Below are positions 8,491 to 17,600 of a stretch of 64,000 bases of DNA, piece after piece. Position numbers and translations under genes: made by a program. The first letter of the stretch is position 1; every line of letters begins with the position of its first letter. The DNA is taken from the NCBI RefSeq assembly GCF_003318295.1, contig NZ_QOCW01000004.1, forward strand, positions 168,525-232,524. Direction: 5' to 3'. The stretch comes from Bacillus taeanensis (GTDB lineage: Bacteria > Bacillota > Bacilli > Bacillales > UBA6769). The notes beneath the pieces were generated by a model that worked only from the letters and a program-made list of their open reading frames with translations, was not told where the DNA came from and ran no database searches.

Positions 8491-9961
8491 AGATCAAGCA
8501 CTTATTTTTGAATTAAGTAAAGAAGGCCGTGTTGGATACAGTTTGCCGGAATGTGATGTTCCTGAAATTGAATTAAACGCACTTGTTTCAAGTGAATATG
8601 TTCGCAGTGAAGAACCGGAACTGCCGGAAGTTTCAGAGTTGCAAATTATGCGTCATTATACGGCACTATCAAAACGTAATCATGGGGTAGACTCAGGATT
8701 TTATCCGCTTGGTTCTTGTACAATGAAGTATAATCCAAAAATTAATGAAAATGTCGCGCGTATTCCTGGTCTTGCTTATGTGCATCCATATCAGGCTGAG
8801 GAAACAGTGCAGGGATCAATGCAGCTTCTTTATGAACTGCAAACGTCTTTAGCTGAAATTACAGGTATGGATGAAGTAACTCTTCAGCCGGCAGCTGGTG
8901 CTCATGGTGAGTGGACGGGATTAATGATGATTCGCGCATATCATGAAGCAAACGGTGATTTTAACCGTACAAAAGTGATTTGTCCAGATTCTGCGCACGG
9001 TACAAATCCAGCTTCTGCGGTTGTTGCTGGTCTTGATGTTGTCACAGTAAACTCTGATGAAAATGGTCTTGTTGATTTAGAAGATTTAAAGCGGGTTGTT
9101 GGTGATGATACAGCAGCTTTAATGCTTACAAATCCAAATACGCTTGGTCTTTTTGAAGAACATATTTTAGAGATGGCTAAGATCATTCATGAAGCCGGCG
9201 GAAAGCTTTATTATGATGGGGCAAACATGAATGCCATTATGGGGTATGCGCGTCCTGGCGATATGGGCTTTGATGTTGTGCATTTAAATCTTCATAAAAC
9301 ATTTACTGGTCCGCATGGTGGAGGCGGTCCGGGATCTGGCCCTGTTGGGGTTAAGAAAGAGTTAATTCCATTTTTACCGAAGCCTGTTTTAACTAAAGTA
9401 AATGATATGTTTACATTTGATTATAATCGTCCGCAATCGATTGGCCGCGTGAAGCCTTACTATGGAAATTACGGAATTAACGTTCGTGCTTATACGTATA
9501 TTCGTACAATGGGTCCTGAAGGATTAAAGCAAGTATCAGAATATGCGGTATTAAATGCAAACTATTTAATGCGCCGTTTAGAGCCTTATTTTGACCTTCC
9601 GTTTAACAAACATTGTAAGCATGAATTTGTACTTTCAGGTAAACGTCAGAAAAAGTTAGGTGTCCGCACATTAGATATGGCGAAACGTTTGTTAGACTTT
9701 GGTTATCATCCACCGACGATTTACTTTCCGCTTATTGTGGAAGAGTGCATGATGATTGAGCCGACTGAAACCGAAGCAAAAGAAACGCTCGATGAATTTG
9801 CGAATGCAATGATTCAAATTGCAAAAGAAGCAGAGGAAAATCCAGAAATTGTTCAGGAAGCGCCTCATACAACAATTGTAAAACGTCTTGATGAAACATT
9901 AGCGGCAAGAAAGCCAGTTTTACGTTATGAAAAACAAGCGAAAGAAAAAGTGACTTCATAA
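8480..9961 (+). CDS. gcvPB: Glycine dehydrogenase (decarboxylating) subunit 2
   Basis: 493 aa, the C-terminal half of the P protein. It decarboxylates glycine and passes the aminomethyl group to lipoyl-GcvH. The PLP-binding lysine lies in [24 protein letters not shown]-type PLP contacts ([12 protein letters not shown]) and the YDGANMNA segment are also seen. Start overlaps gcvPA (gtgggggattacaATG). The operon ends in a terminator overlapping the stop codon. GcvH and dihydrolipoyl dehydrogenase are not encoded beside it. Confidence 0.97.
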   Translation: MVNKDQALIFELSKEGRVGYSLPECDVPEIELNALVSSEYVRSEEPELPEVSELQIMRHYTALSKRNHGVDSGFYPLGSCTMKYNPKINENVARIPGLAYVHPYQAEETVQGSMQLLYELQTSLAEITGMDEVTLQPAAGAHGEWTGLMMIRAYHEANGDFNRTKVICPDSAHGTNPASAVVAGLDVVTVNSDENGLVDLEDLKRVVGDDTAALMLTNPNTLGLFEEHILEMAKIIHEAGGKLYYDGANMNAIMGYARPGDMGFDVVHLNLHKTFTGPHGGGGPGSGPVGVKKELIPFLPKPVLTKVNDMFTFDYNRPQSIGRVKPYYGNYGINVRAYTYIRTMGPEGLKQVSEYAVLNANYLMRRLEPYFDLPFNKHCKHEFVLSGKRQKKLGVRTLDMAKRLLDFGYHPPTIYFPLIVEECMMIEPTETEAKETLDEFANAMIQIAKEAEENPEIVQEAPHTTIVKRLDETLAARKPVLRYEKQAKEKVTS

Positions 9962-9983
9962 TGAAGTCACTTTTTCTTTTTAC
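9944..9983. terminator. Bidirectional terminator between gcvPB and yqhL
   Basis: Inverted repeat gaaaaagtgacttca / tgaagtcactttttc with a 3-nt loop. The left arm is inside the last codons of gcvPB. T-runs on both strands also serve the convergent yqhL. Confidence 0.9.
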
Positions 9984-9991
9984 ACATAAAA

Positions 9992-10366
9992 TTATTTTTT
10001 AGCTTTTACTTTGCCAGTCCACTTTTTAAAGCCGCCTTTTAATTGATAAAGGTCATTATGGCCCTTGCGTTTTAATTGCTGAGCAGCGCGTGAGCTTCGG
10101 ACAGTTCCTTCACAGTATAAATAGACAGGCTTATCTTTTCTAATTTCATTGGCACGCATCCGGAATTGAGAGACAGGAATATTTCGTGCTCCGAGAATAT
10201 GGCCATTTTCAAATTCCTGAGGCTCGCGCACATCAATTAACTGTGCTTTACGATAGCCTTCTTTAAATTCTTCTTCTGTCAGCGTTTTTAAATAGCGCTT
10301 TTGATACAGCTTGCTGCCTACTGTGTACAAAATGAACACGATAAGGATTGCTAAAAGTATTTCCAT
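9992..10366 (-). CDS. yqhL: Membrane-anchored rhodanese-like protein YqhL
   Basis: 124 aa. A single N-terminal membrane helix (residues ~3-17) is followed by a cytoplasmic rhodanese domain with the LIDVREPQEFENGHILGARNIP signature and an active-site loop CEGTVRS (Cys85), as in catalytically competent sulfurtransferases. The physiological sulfur donor and acceptor are unknown. It is conserved between gcvPB and lipM in Bacillus, transcribed convergently to gcv. Confidence 0.92.
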   Translation of the reverse strand: MEILLAILIVFILYTVGSKLYQKRYLKTLTEEEFKEGYRKAQLIDVREPQEFENGHILGARNIPVSQFRMRANEIRKDKPVYLYCEGTVRSSRAAQQLKRKGHNDLYQLKGGFKKWTGKVKAKK

Positions 10367-10538
10367 AAAACAATTGACACTCCTTTATAAACCTTCAATC
10401 TTCTCCATATGTATTATAGACGTTAATGAGCAAGAATCAAAGGGTTATTTTTAAAGCGTTTTTATATAAAATAGATTTCTTTTAGGATGTCCATTATTTT
10501 GATAAACTAGAAAAGGAGAATTTATTGGAGAGGACTTT

Positions 10539-11375
10539 ATGATGAAGGAAACATGGTATTTTATTGACTCAGGATTATGCTCACCAGCATACAACATGGC
10601 ATTAGATGAGGCGCTTCTTGATTGGCACAGCAAAGGAGAAATTCTGCCAACGATTCGTTTTTATGGATGGAATCCGGCGACATTATCTGTTGGATACTTT
10701 CAAAAAGTTGAAAAAGAAATTGATTTAGAAGAAGTAAGAAAAAATGAATTTGGCTTAGTAAGGCGTCCAACAGGAGGAAGAGCTGTTCTGCATGACCAAG
10801 AGTTAACATACAGCGTTATTGTCTCCGAAGATCATCCTGAAATGCCGCGCACAGTGACAGAAGCTTATCGTGTCATTTCAGAAGGGATTTTAGAAGGTTT
10901 TCGTCTGCTTGGTCTTGACGCTTATTTTGCAGTACCAAGAACAGAGGAAGAGAAACAGGCATTAAAAACGCCGCGTTCATCTGTTTGTTTTGATGCTCCG
11001 TCTTGGTATGAGCTTGTTGTAGAAGGGCGCAAAGTAGCCGGAAGTGCTCAAACAAGACAAAAAGGTGTTATTTTGCAGCACGGCTCTATTCTGCTCGATA
11101 TTGATGAAGATAAGCTGTTTAGTTTATTTAAGTTTTCGAGTGAACGTGTTAAAGAGCGAATGCAACGCAATTTTAAAAATAAAGCCGTTGCGATTAATGC
11201 GCTTTCTGAAACGAGAATAACCCTTGAGGAAACACGAAAGGCATTTAAAGAAGGATTTGAACGAGGGCTAAACATTGAACTAAAGCCTTATCAGCTTACA
11301 GCAGAACAAGAAGAAGTTGTCCAAAAAATAGCAAAAGAGCGTTATGAAAATGATCAATGGACATTTCGTCGTTAA
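10539..11375 (+). CDS. lipM: Octanoyl-[GcvH]:protein N-octanoyltransferase
   Basis: 278 aa. LipM moves octanoate from octanoyl-ACP to GcvH, the first step of lipoate assembly in Bacillus. With the start at 10539 the catalytic cysteine is residue 150 ([12 protein letters not shown]), the same number as in B. subtilis Lip[12 protein letters not shown] and KVAGSAQTR motifs of the BPL/LPL fold are present. An aggagaa ribosome site lies upstream. Its role links to the neighbouring gcv operon and to the lipoylated BkdB encoded at 52318. Confidence 0.96.
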   Translation: MMKETWYFIDSGLCSPAYNMALDEALLDWHSKGEILPTIRFYGWNPATLSVGYFQKVEKEIDLEEVRKNEFGLVRRPTGGRAVLHDQELTYSVIVSEDHPEMPRTVTEAYRVISEGILEGFRLLGLDAYFAVPRTEEEKQALKTPRSSVCFDAPSWYELVVEGRKVAGSAQTRQKGVILQHGSILLDIDEDKLFSLFKFSSERVKERMQRNFKNKAVAINALSETRITLEETRKAFKEGFERGLNIELKPYQLTAEQEEVVQKIAKERYENDQWTFRR

Positions 11376-11406
11376 ACAAACTGCACAAATTGTGCAGTTT
11401 GTTTTA
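11373..11406 (+). terminator. Terminator of lipM
   Basis: Inverted repeat aaacaaactgcacaa / ttgtgcagtttgttt followed by TTTTATT, starting at the lipM stop codon. Confidence 0.9.
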
Positions 11407-11521
11407 TTCTGTTGATTTGTCAGAATTTAAAGACTTTATGAGTGGTTTAAACTGTAAAGAAAATTTCTTGATCTAGTAAGGGGTTCAAAAAAACACGATT
11501 TTTGCAACAGATAAAAATAGT

Positions 11522-11567
11522 GAAAATGAGCGATTTCGACATATTGATCGTTCATTCTCTTTTATTT
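11522..11567 (+). terminator. Second hairpin with T-rich tail upstream of nrdJ
   Basis: Arms gaaaatgagcgat and atcgttcattctc (13 positions, one mismatch and one G-U) enclose a 12-nt loop and are followed by TTTTATTT. It could be a back-up terminator for lipM or an attenuator; it lies upstream of the probable nrdJ promoter. Confidence 0.45.
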
Positions 11568-11582
11568 GCTACATTTTTTAAG

Positions 11583-11611
11583 GAAATTTAAATTTGACAA
11601 ATTTAAATTTC
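11583..11611. repeat. Perfect AT-rich inverted repeat centred on a TTGACA
   Basis: Two 13-bp arms (GAAATTTAAATTT and its exact complement) are separated by only GAC. The centre forms TTGACA (11594-11599), an ideal -35 hexamer. A regulator bound here would cover the promoter. No matching known operator was recognised; the purpose is inferred. Confidence 0.6.
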
Positions 11612-11622
11612 GCTAGATTAAA

Positions 11623-11671
11623 ACACAATATATAGTGTATGATTATAAAAAGCGGACACTATATATTGATA
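11623..11671 (+). promoter_or_regulatory. Paired NrdR boxes upstream of nrdJ
   Basis: Two 16-bp sites, acacaatatatagtgt (11623-11638) and acactatatattgata (11656-11671), match the NrdR box consensus (acaCwAtATaTwGtgt). Their starts are 33 bp apart, about three helical turns, the usual spacing for NrdR. NrdR is the ATP/dATP-sensing repressor of ribonucleotide reductase genes, so nrdJ is likely repressed when dATP is high. Confidence 0.88.
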
Positions 11672-11774
11672 TTTTCGTATTGATGTTTTAGTGTGCGCTG
11701 TGATATTATAAGTCCTAGCGCTACATACAACAAGAATAGCAGAAAATGCCATTCTTTATATAGGAGGAGATGAA

Positions 11775-13214
11775 ATGGCGGCAACATTGGTGGGGAAAAG
11801 TAAAATTAATATTGAGCAGTTGAATAAAGACATTGAAAAATTCCCTCAAGTCCATTCCATTACAGAAGACATGAAGATCGCTCATAAAGGGGTATCACGC
11901 CTTGTTATGCTCGATCGCTATGCTTTTAAAGACACGGAAAAGAAAACATTAAAAACAGGCGATTTTGTCGTTCTAACAGTAAAAGAAGATCCAAACTTCC
12001 CGGCACGCGGACTTGGATTTATTACCGAGATTATCGCAGAAGAAAATAAAGTGAAAATTTTAGTGGAAGAAGAGTACAAGCACAACTTAGAAAAGCCTGA
12101 AGAAGCTGAAACAGGAATTGTAACACGCTCTCTTGATTCAATTGATAAACCGCTTGAAATTTATTACGAGCAAATCGCAAAGAGAAACGCGTCAGGCTTA
12201 GCAGCTGTTGAAGAAACAGAAGAAAAGCGTCAAGAATCATTCGAGCAGTTTTATGAAGAACTATCATCCCTAAATTTCGTACCTGCAGGACGCGTTCTTT
12301 ACGGAGCTGGTGCAGATACAGATGTAACGTACTTTAACTGCTATGTCATGCCGTTTGTTAAAGATTCACGCGAAGGCATTTCTGATCACCGTAAACAGGT
12401 GATGGAAATTATGAGCCGCGGTGGTGGTGTTGGTACAAACGGATCAACGCTTCGCCCGCGCAACACATTAGCACGCGGTGTAAACGGAAAATCATCAGGC
12501 TCTGTTTCATGGTTAGATGACATTGCAAAACTTACTCATCTTGTGGAACAAGGTGGCTCAAGACGTGGAGCACAAATGATAATGCTCGCAGATTGGCACC
12601 CTGATATTATTGAATTCATTATCTCAAAAATGCAAAACCCAAGAATTTTACGCTTCTTAATTGAAAATACAAACGATGAACAAATTAAACAGCTTGCAAG
12701 TGAAAAGCTGAAGTTTACGCCGCTTACTGAATCGGAAACAGCGATGTATCAAGGGATTTTAAATTATAAAAACATTCCTGGCTACGGCGGCTTTAGTGAA
12801 AAAATCTTTAAAGATGCAGAAGAGAAGCTTGCAGCAGGCGGTAACTATTCTGTGCACAAATCAGAATTTTTAACAGGTGCGAACATTTCTGTTTGTTTAA
12901 CAAAAGAATTTATGGACGCTGTTGAAAATGACGGAGAATATGAACTGCGCTTCCCTGACGTTGAAAACTATACAAAAGAAGAAATGACAGCTTACAACGA
13001 AAATTGGCATGAATACGGCGATGTTCGTGAATGGAAAGCAAAAGGCTTTGGCGTTCGCACGTATCGTAAAATTAAAGCGCGTGAGCTTTGGAATTTAATT
13101 AATATCTGCGCAACGTATTCAGCGGAGCCGGGCATTTTCTTTATCGACAATGCGAACGATAAAACAAATGCGACTGCATATGGTCATAAAGTTGTTGCAA
13201 CAAATCCGTGTGGT
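11775..13214 (+). CDS. nrdJ: Class II (adenosylcobalamin-dependent) ribonucleotide reductase, exon 1
   Basis: First of three exons (11775-13214, 13489-14004, 15182-15787) that join in frame to give 853 aa, the usual NrdJ length. The enzyme reduces ribonucleotides using B12 as radical source. Exon 1 holds the N-terminal domain and the RNR barrel start: YFNCYVMPF with the first redox Cys, GGGVGTNGSTLRPR, and ends at N-P-C-G, i.e. with the catalytic Cys of the NPCGE motif. Unspliced translation would stop at 13226, a few codons into intron 1. An aggaggag ribosome site precedes ATG. Regulation is probably by NrdR (boxes at 11623-11671). Confidence 0.93.
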
Positions 13215-13488
13215 AGAGCAGCTTAGTTTGCCTCACGTTAAAAACTGCGGAATGAAGCGGGAACCCTGAGAAATGGTAAGTCAATTGATTTATCTGGGAA
13301 TCCGAACCGAAGGCTGAATGTAAAAGTTTAGTCAGGGGCAACGCATAGGTGGTGAACCTCATTTGATGAGAATATAATCCATCCACGAGGCCGCAGCATT
13401 ACGAAAAAGTAATGAAAAGATATGCTGAACTTGCAGGAAGATGAACTGTAAGAAGTAGTGGATAAAAAGCCCTACGATAACAAATTTG
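13215..13488 (+). ncRNA. Group I intron 1 in nrdJ (274 nt, no ORF)
   Basis: Removal joins ..NPCG to EQPLAPYS.. exactly, restoring the conserved motif. Exon 1 ends in U and the intron ends in G, as group I splicing requires. The exon end GUGUGGU can pair with the guide sequence gcctcac (13230-13236), placing a U-G wobble at the splice site. A P7 pairing is visible: GCATA (13343-13347, in ggggcaacgcatagg) with TATGC (13421-13425, in aaagatatgctgaac). The intron has no room for an endonuclease, so its mobility would depend on another nuclease or reverse splicing. Confidence 0.9.
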
Positions 13489-14004
13489 GAACAACCTCTC
13501 GCACCTTATTCAGTTTGTAACTTAGCTGCTGTAAATTTAGCGGAAATGGCTGATAAGCAAACTAAAACGGTCAATTTTAACAAGCTGAAGCGTACGGTTG
13601 AAATCGGTGTACGCATGCAGGATAACGTGATTGATGCAACACCGTATTTCTTAGAAGACAACAAAAAACAAGCCCTTGGCGAGCGCCGTGTTGGCTTAGG
13701 CGTAATGGGGCTTCATGACTTACTCATTTACTGTGAAACAGTGTATGGCTCTGAACAAGGAAATCAGCTTGTAGATCAAATCTTTGAGACAATTGCTGAA
13801 ACTGCCTATCGTACATCAATTGAACTTGCAAAAGAAAAAGGAAGCTTCCCATTCTTAGTTGGAAAAACAGACGAAGAAACAGAAAAACTAAGAGAAGCAT
13901 TTGTAAATACAGGATATATGAAAGAAATGCCAGCAGATATTCGTGAAGGTATTTTAAAATACGGTATTCGTAATTCACATTTACTGACTGTTGCTCCTAC
14001 GGGT
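13489..14004 (+). CDS. nrdJ: Class II ribonucleotide reductase, exon 2
   Basis: 172 codons beginning at the Glu of the NPCGE motif (EQPLAPYSVCNLAAVNL) and ending in NSHLLTVAPTG. It carries the barrel part with the second redox cysteine region and GLGVMGLHDLL. Continuation past 14004 (KQIAPC...) is intron sequence and reaches a stop at 14041. A TTG at 13486 precedes the exon but is the intron end, not a real start. Confidence 0.92.
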
Positions 14005-15181
14005 AAACAAATTGCCCCCTGCATTCGTAAGACTGCAGCGTAAACTTGGCTATATGCGGGAAACTCCGAGGATCCTTTCGTACTTGTGCCTTGCCAGCAC
14101 GTTATAAGGTAAAAATCGAAAGGTGCGGACAATCCGCAGGGAAGTCGTGGCTGACCCCTCAACGACTACATGCCGAGCAACCTATAAAAGAATTAAGAAC
14201 AAACGTTTGCTACCTTCTTTATTTCGAGGTATACTGGTGATATATACCAAAATTAAGAAGGAAGTGGATTGGTTTGGAAAAAGAATGTCTTAATTGCGGT
14301 AAAGTTATTAAAGTGAAGCCAAGCCATTATAAAAGGAAAAAATACTGTTCTCGTGACTGTAAAACAAAATATCAACGAGAACACCCTCCTGAAGCATGGG
14401 AAAAGTTAAGTAAACAGAAAGAAGTTGTGTGCTCTTATTGCAATAAAAAATTTTTTAGGAAACCTTCTGCTATTCAAAGTAATAACTTTTGTAATAGGGA
14501 CTGCAGAAAGCTCTATTTAAGGAAGAATGGTGAACAAATTAATCAGCCACTTGAAAAAGTAAGTTACATTGTGCTGTGAGGTTTGTAAAACAAATTTTCA
14601 AGTTGTAAAGTTTAGAGAGCATACAGCTAAATATTGTTCAAAAGAGTGTTTAGGAAAGGCTAATGGAATTCGTAGTAAGGTTCAATATAAGAAGCGTAAA
14701 GTAGTATCTTGTAACAATTGTCAAAGCGAATTTGAAAAAAAGCCTTCAGAAATAAAAAAATTTAACTTTTGTTCTGTAGATTGTATGGGAATTTTTTATG
14801 AACAATCTAAAATGTTTTCAGGAGAAAATAGTGGAACTTGGGCTGGTGGAGATATTGATTATTATGGACCAAATTGGAGAAGTCAGAGAAGAAAAGCAAG
14901 AGAAAGAGATTATTTCACATGTCAAGATTGTGGAATAACAGAAGAAGAATTTGGCCAAGAATTATCGGTTCATCATATTATTCCATTTAGGAACTTTAAT
15001 GGTAACTGGGAGAAAGCAAATCAGCTTTCTAATTTAGTTGCATTATGTGAATATCCTTGCCACCGCAAAAGGCATTCAAAAATGAATAAATAGGTTGATG
15101 ATATAGTCTGATCCATATAGCGATATATGGAGTGGGTACTAATAACCCCACCCTTTACAAATGTAAAGAGTAACAAAAATG
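14005..15181 (+). mobile_element. Group I intron 2 in nrdJ (1177 nt) carrying an HNH endonuclease gene
   Basis: Removal joins ..APTG to STGTMVGVSTG.., the conserved RNR phosphate-loop motif. The exon ends in GGGU and can pair with intron gccc (from 14014) with U-G at the junction; the intron ends in G. P7 strands GACTA (14164-14168, in ctcaacgactacatg) and TAGTC (15104-15108, in tgatatagtctga) are the classic group I R and S elements. The endonuclease gene sits between them, i.e. in the P8 loop region. The intron-plus-nuclease unit is a homing element. Confidence 0.92.
14274..15093 (+). pseudogene. HNH homing endonuclease of intron 2, split by a frameshift
   Basis: Two frames carry one protein. 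Frame A (14274-14579, TTG start after aaggaagtgg) encodes two treble-clef-like units (CLNCGK..YCSRDC and CSYCNKKF..FCNRDC). Frame B (14569-15093) continues with two more units (CCEVCK..YCSKEC and CNNCQSEF..FCSVDC) and a C-terminal HNH domain: CQDCG, HHIIPF, N, and a final CHRKRH. Frames meet at gtaagttacattgtgctgtgag; one missing base there would explain the break. An intact product would be about 270 aa. Frame A alone ends before the nuclease domain, so activity is probably lost unless frameshifting occurs. Confidence 0.85.
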
Positions 15182-15787
15182 AGTACAGGAACAATGGTCG
15201 GAGTTTCTACAGGACTTGAGCCTTATTTCGCGTTTAAATATTACCGCAGCGGGCGATTGGGTAAATTTATTGAAGTAAATGCGCCAATTGTAGAAGAATA
15301 TTTACAGCAAAATCCTGACGCCTCTGCAGACAACCTTCCTGAGTGGTTTGTATCTGCAATGGATTTATCGCCTGAAGCACATGCGGATACACAATGCGTT
15401 ATTCAGCGCTGGGTAGACAGCTCGATTAGTAAAACAGTAAACGCGCCAAAAGGCTATGCTGTTGAGCAGGTACAGGGCGTATACGAGCGTTTATATAAAG
15501 GCGGCGCAAAAGGTGGTACGGTTTATGTGGACGGAAGCCGTGATGCGCAGGTATTAACATTAACAGCTGAAGAAAACAGCTTTGAAGAAACAGAAGCAGC
15601 TGTAAAACCAAAACATGAAACACATGTTGAACTTGTTGATACAATTGCTCCGCTTAAAGATACAAATGTTACAATCGGCTCTGAAGTTGGCAATGTTTGT
15701 CCTGTTTGCCGCAAAGGAACAGTCGAAGAAATCGGCGGCTGCAATACGTGTACAAACTGCAATGCACAGCTGAAATGCGGTCTTTAA
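15182..15787 (+). CDS. nrdJ: Class II ribonucleotide reductase, exon 3
   Basis: C-terminal 201 codons, starting STGTMVGVSTGLEPYFAF and ending with the barrel C-terminal part and a cysteine-rich tail (CPVCRKG...CNTCTNCNAQLKCG). The CxxC pairs look like the zinc-ribbon/redox tail of NrdJ that re-reduces the active-site disulfide. The ATG at 15179 is the intron end, so translation begins here only through splicing. No intron-lost copy is present in the window. Confidence 0.92.
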   Translation, partial: STGTMVGVSTGLEPYFAFKYYRSGRLGKFIEVNAPIVEEYLQQNPDASADNLPEWFVSAMDLSPEAHADTQCVIQRWVDSSISKTVNAPKGYAVEQVQGVYERLYKGGAKGGTVYVDGSRDAQVLTLTAEENSFEETEAAVKPKHETHVELVDTIAPLKDTNVTIGSEVGNVCPVCRKGTVEEIGGCNTCTNCNAQLKCGL

Positions 15788-15804
15788 TTTCATAAAATAG
15801 CTAA

Positions 15805-15845
15805 AAAGGGATAGAACTGACACGTTCTGTCTCTTTTTTTATCCC
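15805..15845 (+). terminator. Terminator of nrdJ
   Basis: Stem gggatagaac / gttctgtctc with two G-U pairs, followed by a run of eight T. Confidence 0.8.
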
Positions 15846-15883
15846 TTCATTTTGCGCATTCTAAATGTGATGGAGGTGAAAAC

Positions 15884-16909
15884 ATGAAAGCATTTGTGCC
15901 GCAGCTTGTTTACGTTGAGCCAAGAGCATTAGAATATCCATTAGGTCGAGAATTAAAAGCAAAATTTGAAAAAATGGGGCTTGAAATCCGTGAAACGACT
16001 TCTCATAACCAAGTACGCAACATCCCTGGTGAGAATGATTTACAAAAATATCGAAATGCAAAATCAACGCTCGTAATCGGCATTCGAAAGACATTAAAAT
16101 TTGATACATCCAAACCATCAGCAGAATATGCCATTCCGCTTGCGACAGGATGTATGGGCCACTGTCATTACTGTTATTTACAAACAACATTAGGCAGCAA
16201 GCCATATATTCGCACATATGTTAATCTTGATGAAATCTTTGCACAAGCTGAGAAATATATGGAAGAACGAAAGCCTGAAATTACGCGGTTTGAGGCTTCA
16301 TGTACGTCTGATATTGTTGGCATTGACTATTTAACACATTCCTTAAAAAAGGCGATTGAATTTATCGGTCAATCGGAATATGGACGCTTACGCTTTACGA
16401 CAAAATATGAGCATGTTGATCATCTTCTTAATGCCGATCATCAAGGAAAAACACGCTTTCGTTTTAGCATGAATTCTCATTATGTAACAAAGCATTTTGA
16501 ACCCGGCACTTCACCGCTTGATGACAGAATAAAAGCAGCGGTAAAGGTAGCGGAAGCAGGATATCCATTAGGGTTTGTACTGGCCCCGCTTTATCGCCAT
16601 GAAAATTGGAAAGAGGGCTATCTTGAAATGTTTAACATGATTAGTAAGGAACTGCCGAGTAAATATCATGACAGCATTACATTTGAGCTCATTCAACATC
16701 GCTTTACAAAGCCGGCTAAACGGGTCATTGAACAGCGTTATCCTAAGTCTAAGCTTGAAATGAATGAAGAAAATAGGAAATACAAATGGGGAAGATATGG
16801 TATTGGAAAATATGTGTATCCAAAAGACGAAGCGACAGAATTAAAAGAAACAATGGAGTGTTATATCGAGCAGTTCTTTCCAGAAGCAAAAATTGAATAT
16901 TTTACGTAA
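15884..16909 (+). CDS. splB: Spore photoproduct lyase
   Basis: 341 aa radical-SAM enzyme that repairs the thymine dimer (spore photoproduct) during germination. The [4Fe-4S] cluster motif CMGHCHYC places Cys90, Cys94 and Cys97; Cys140 (EASCTSDIVG) corresponds to the H-donor Cys141 of B. subtilis SplB. Ribosome site tggaggtga. It is placed next to mntR, whereas in B. subtilis splAB is elsewhere; no splA is beside it. It shows that the host forms spores. Confidence 0.96.
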   Translation: MKAFVPQLVYVEPRALEYPLGRELKAKFEKMGLEIRETTSHNQVRNIPGENDLQKYRNAKSTLVIGIRKTLKFDTSKPSAEYAIPLATGCMGHCHYCYLQTTLGSKPYIRTYVNLDEIFAQAEKYMEERKPEITRFEASCTSDIVGIDYLTHSLKKAIEFIGQSEYGRLRFTTKYEHVDHLLNADHQGKTRFRFSMNSHYVTKHFEPGTSPLDDRIKAAVKVAEAGYPLGFVLAPLYRHENWKEGYLEMFNMISKELPSKYHDSITFELIQHRFTKPAKRVIEQRYPKSKLEMNEENRKYKWGRYGIGKYVYPKDEATELKETMECYIEQFFPEAKIEYFT

Positions 16910-17007
16910 AAGCGCTATATACAGTATTTCTCTTGCCACAGCCTTCTATCTATTGTATCATTTTAATGATTGACTTTTGTGGGATAAAAAGATTTGGAGG
17001 GATTTGA

Positions 17008-17445
17008 ATGGCAACAACTCCAAGTATGGAGGATTATATTGAACGCATATACTTATTAATTGAAGATAAAGGCTATGCAAGAGTATCAGATATTGCAGAA
17101 GCGCTGGAAGTTCATCCCTCCTCTGTAACGAAAATGGTACAGAAGCTTGATAAAGATAAATATCTTGTATATGAAAAATATCGTGGATTTACTTTAACTC
17201 CAAAAGGAAATAAATTAGGAAAACGTCTTGTTTATCGTCATGAACTTCTTGAACAATTTCTAAATGTTATTGGTGTGGATAAAGAAAACATTTATGTAGA
17301 TGTTGAAGGAATTGAGCACCACTTAAGTTGGAATGCCATTGATCGAATTGGCGATTTGTGCCAGTTCTTTGAAGAAGATAAAAATCGCATTAACGAATTA
17401 AGACAAATTCAACAAAAAAATGAAAGTGAAAATGAACAGTCATAG
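17008..17445 (+). CDS. mntR: Manganese-responsive transcriptional regulator MntR
   Basis: 145 aa DtxR-family repressor. N-terminal winged helix ([23 protein letters not shown]) and C-terminal dimer domain with metal ligands E/D of SMEDYIE, the RHELLEQF His and the [11 protein letters not shown]lu-His-His set. With Mn2+ bound it represses manganese importers and activates efflux genes in B. subtilis. Ribosome site ttggaggga. It is monocistronic with its own terminator. Confidence 0.96.
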   Translation: MATTPSMEDYIERIYLLIEDKGYARVSDIAEALEVHPSSVTKMVQKLDKDKYLVYEKYRGFTLTPKGNKLGKRLVYRHELLEQFLNVIGVDKENIYVDVEGIEHHLSWNAIDRIGDLCQFFEEDKNRINELRQIQQKNESENEQS

Positions 17446-17470
17446 TCGATATGATTGTTCATTTTTTATA
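17430..17470 (+). terminator. Terminator of mntR
   Basis: Arms aatgaacagtcata and tatgattgttcatt around a 5-nt loop, then TTTTTT. The left arm overlaps the last mntR codons. Confidence 0.88.
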
Positions 17471-17600
17471 TTTTCCTGCTGTTCACCAATACATAATTAT
17501 AATGAGCAATTTTTAAAAATAAAGGTCTAATTTGTAAGGTGGTTTCTTATGATAGAAATACGAATGAAAAACGATAGTAACCGTTTAGGAGGAAAAAGCA

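Noticed and set aside
15850..15880. Sigma-G-like -10 (CATTCTA) before splB
   Set aside because: No matching -35 at the needed distance; splB is sigma-G-dependent in B. subtilis but this site is not convincing.
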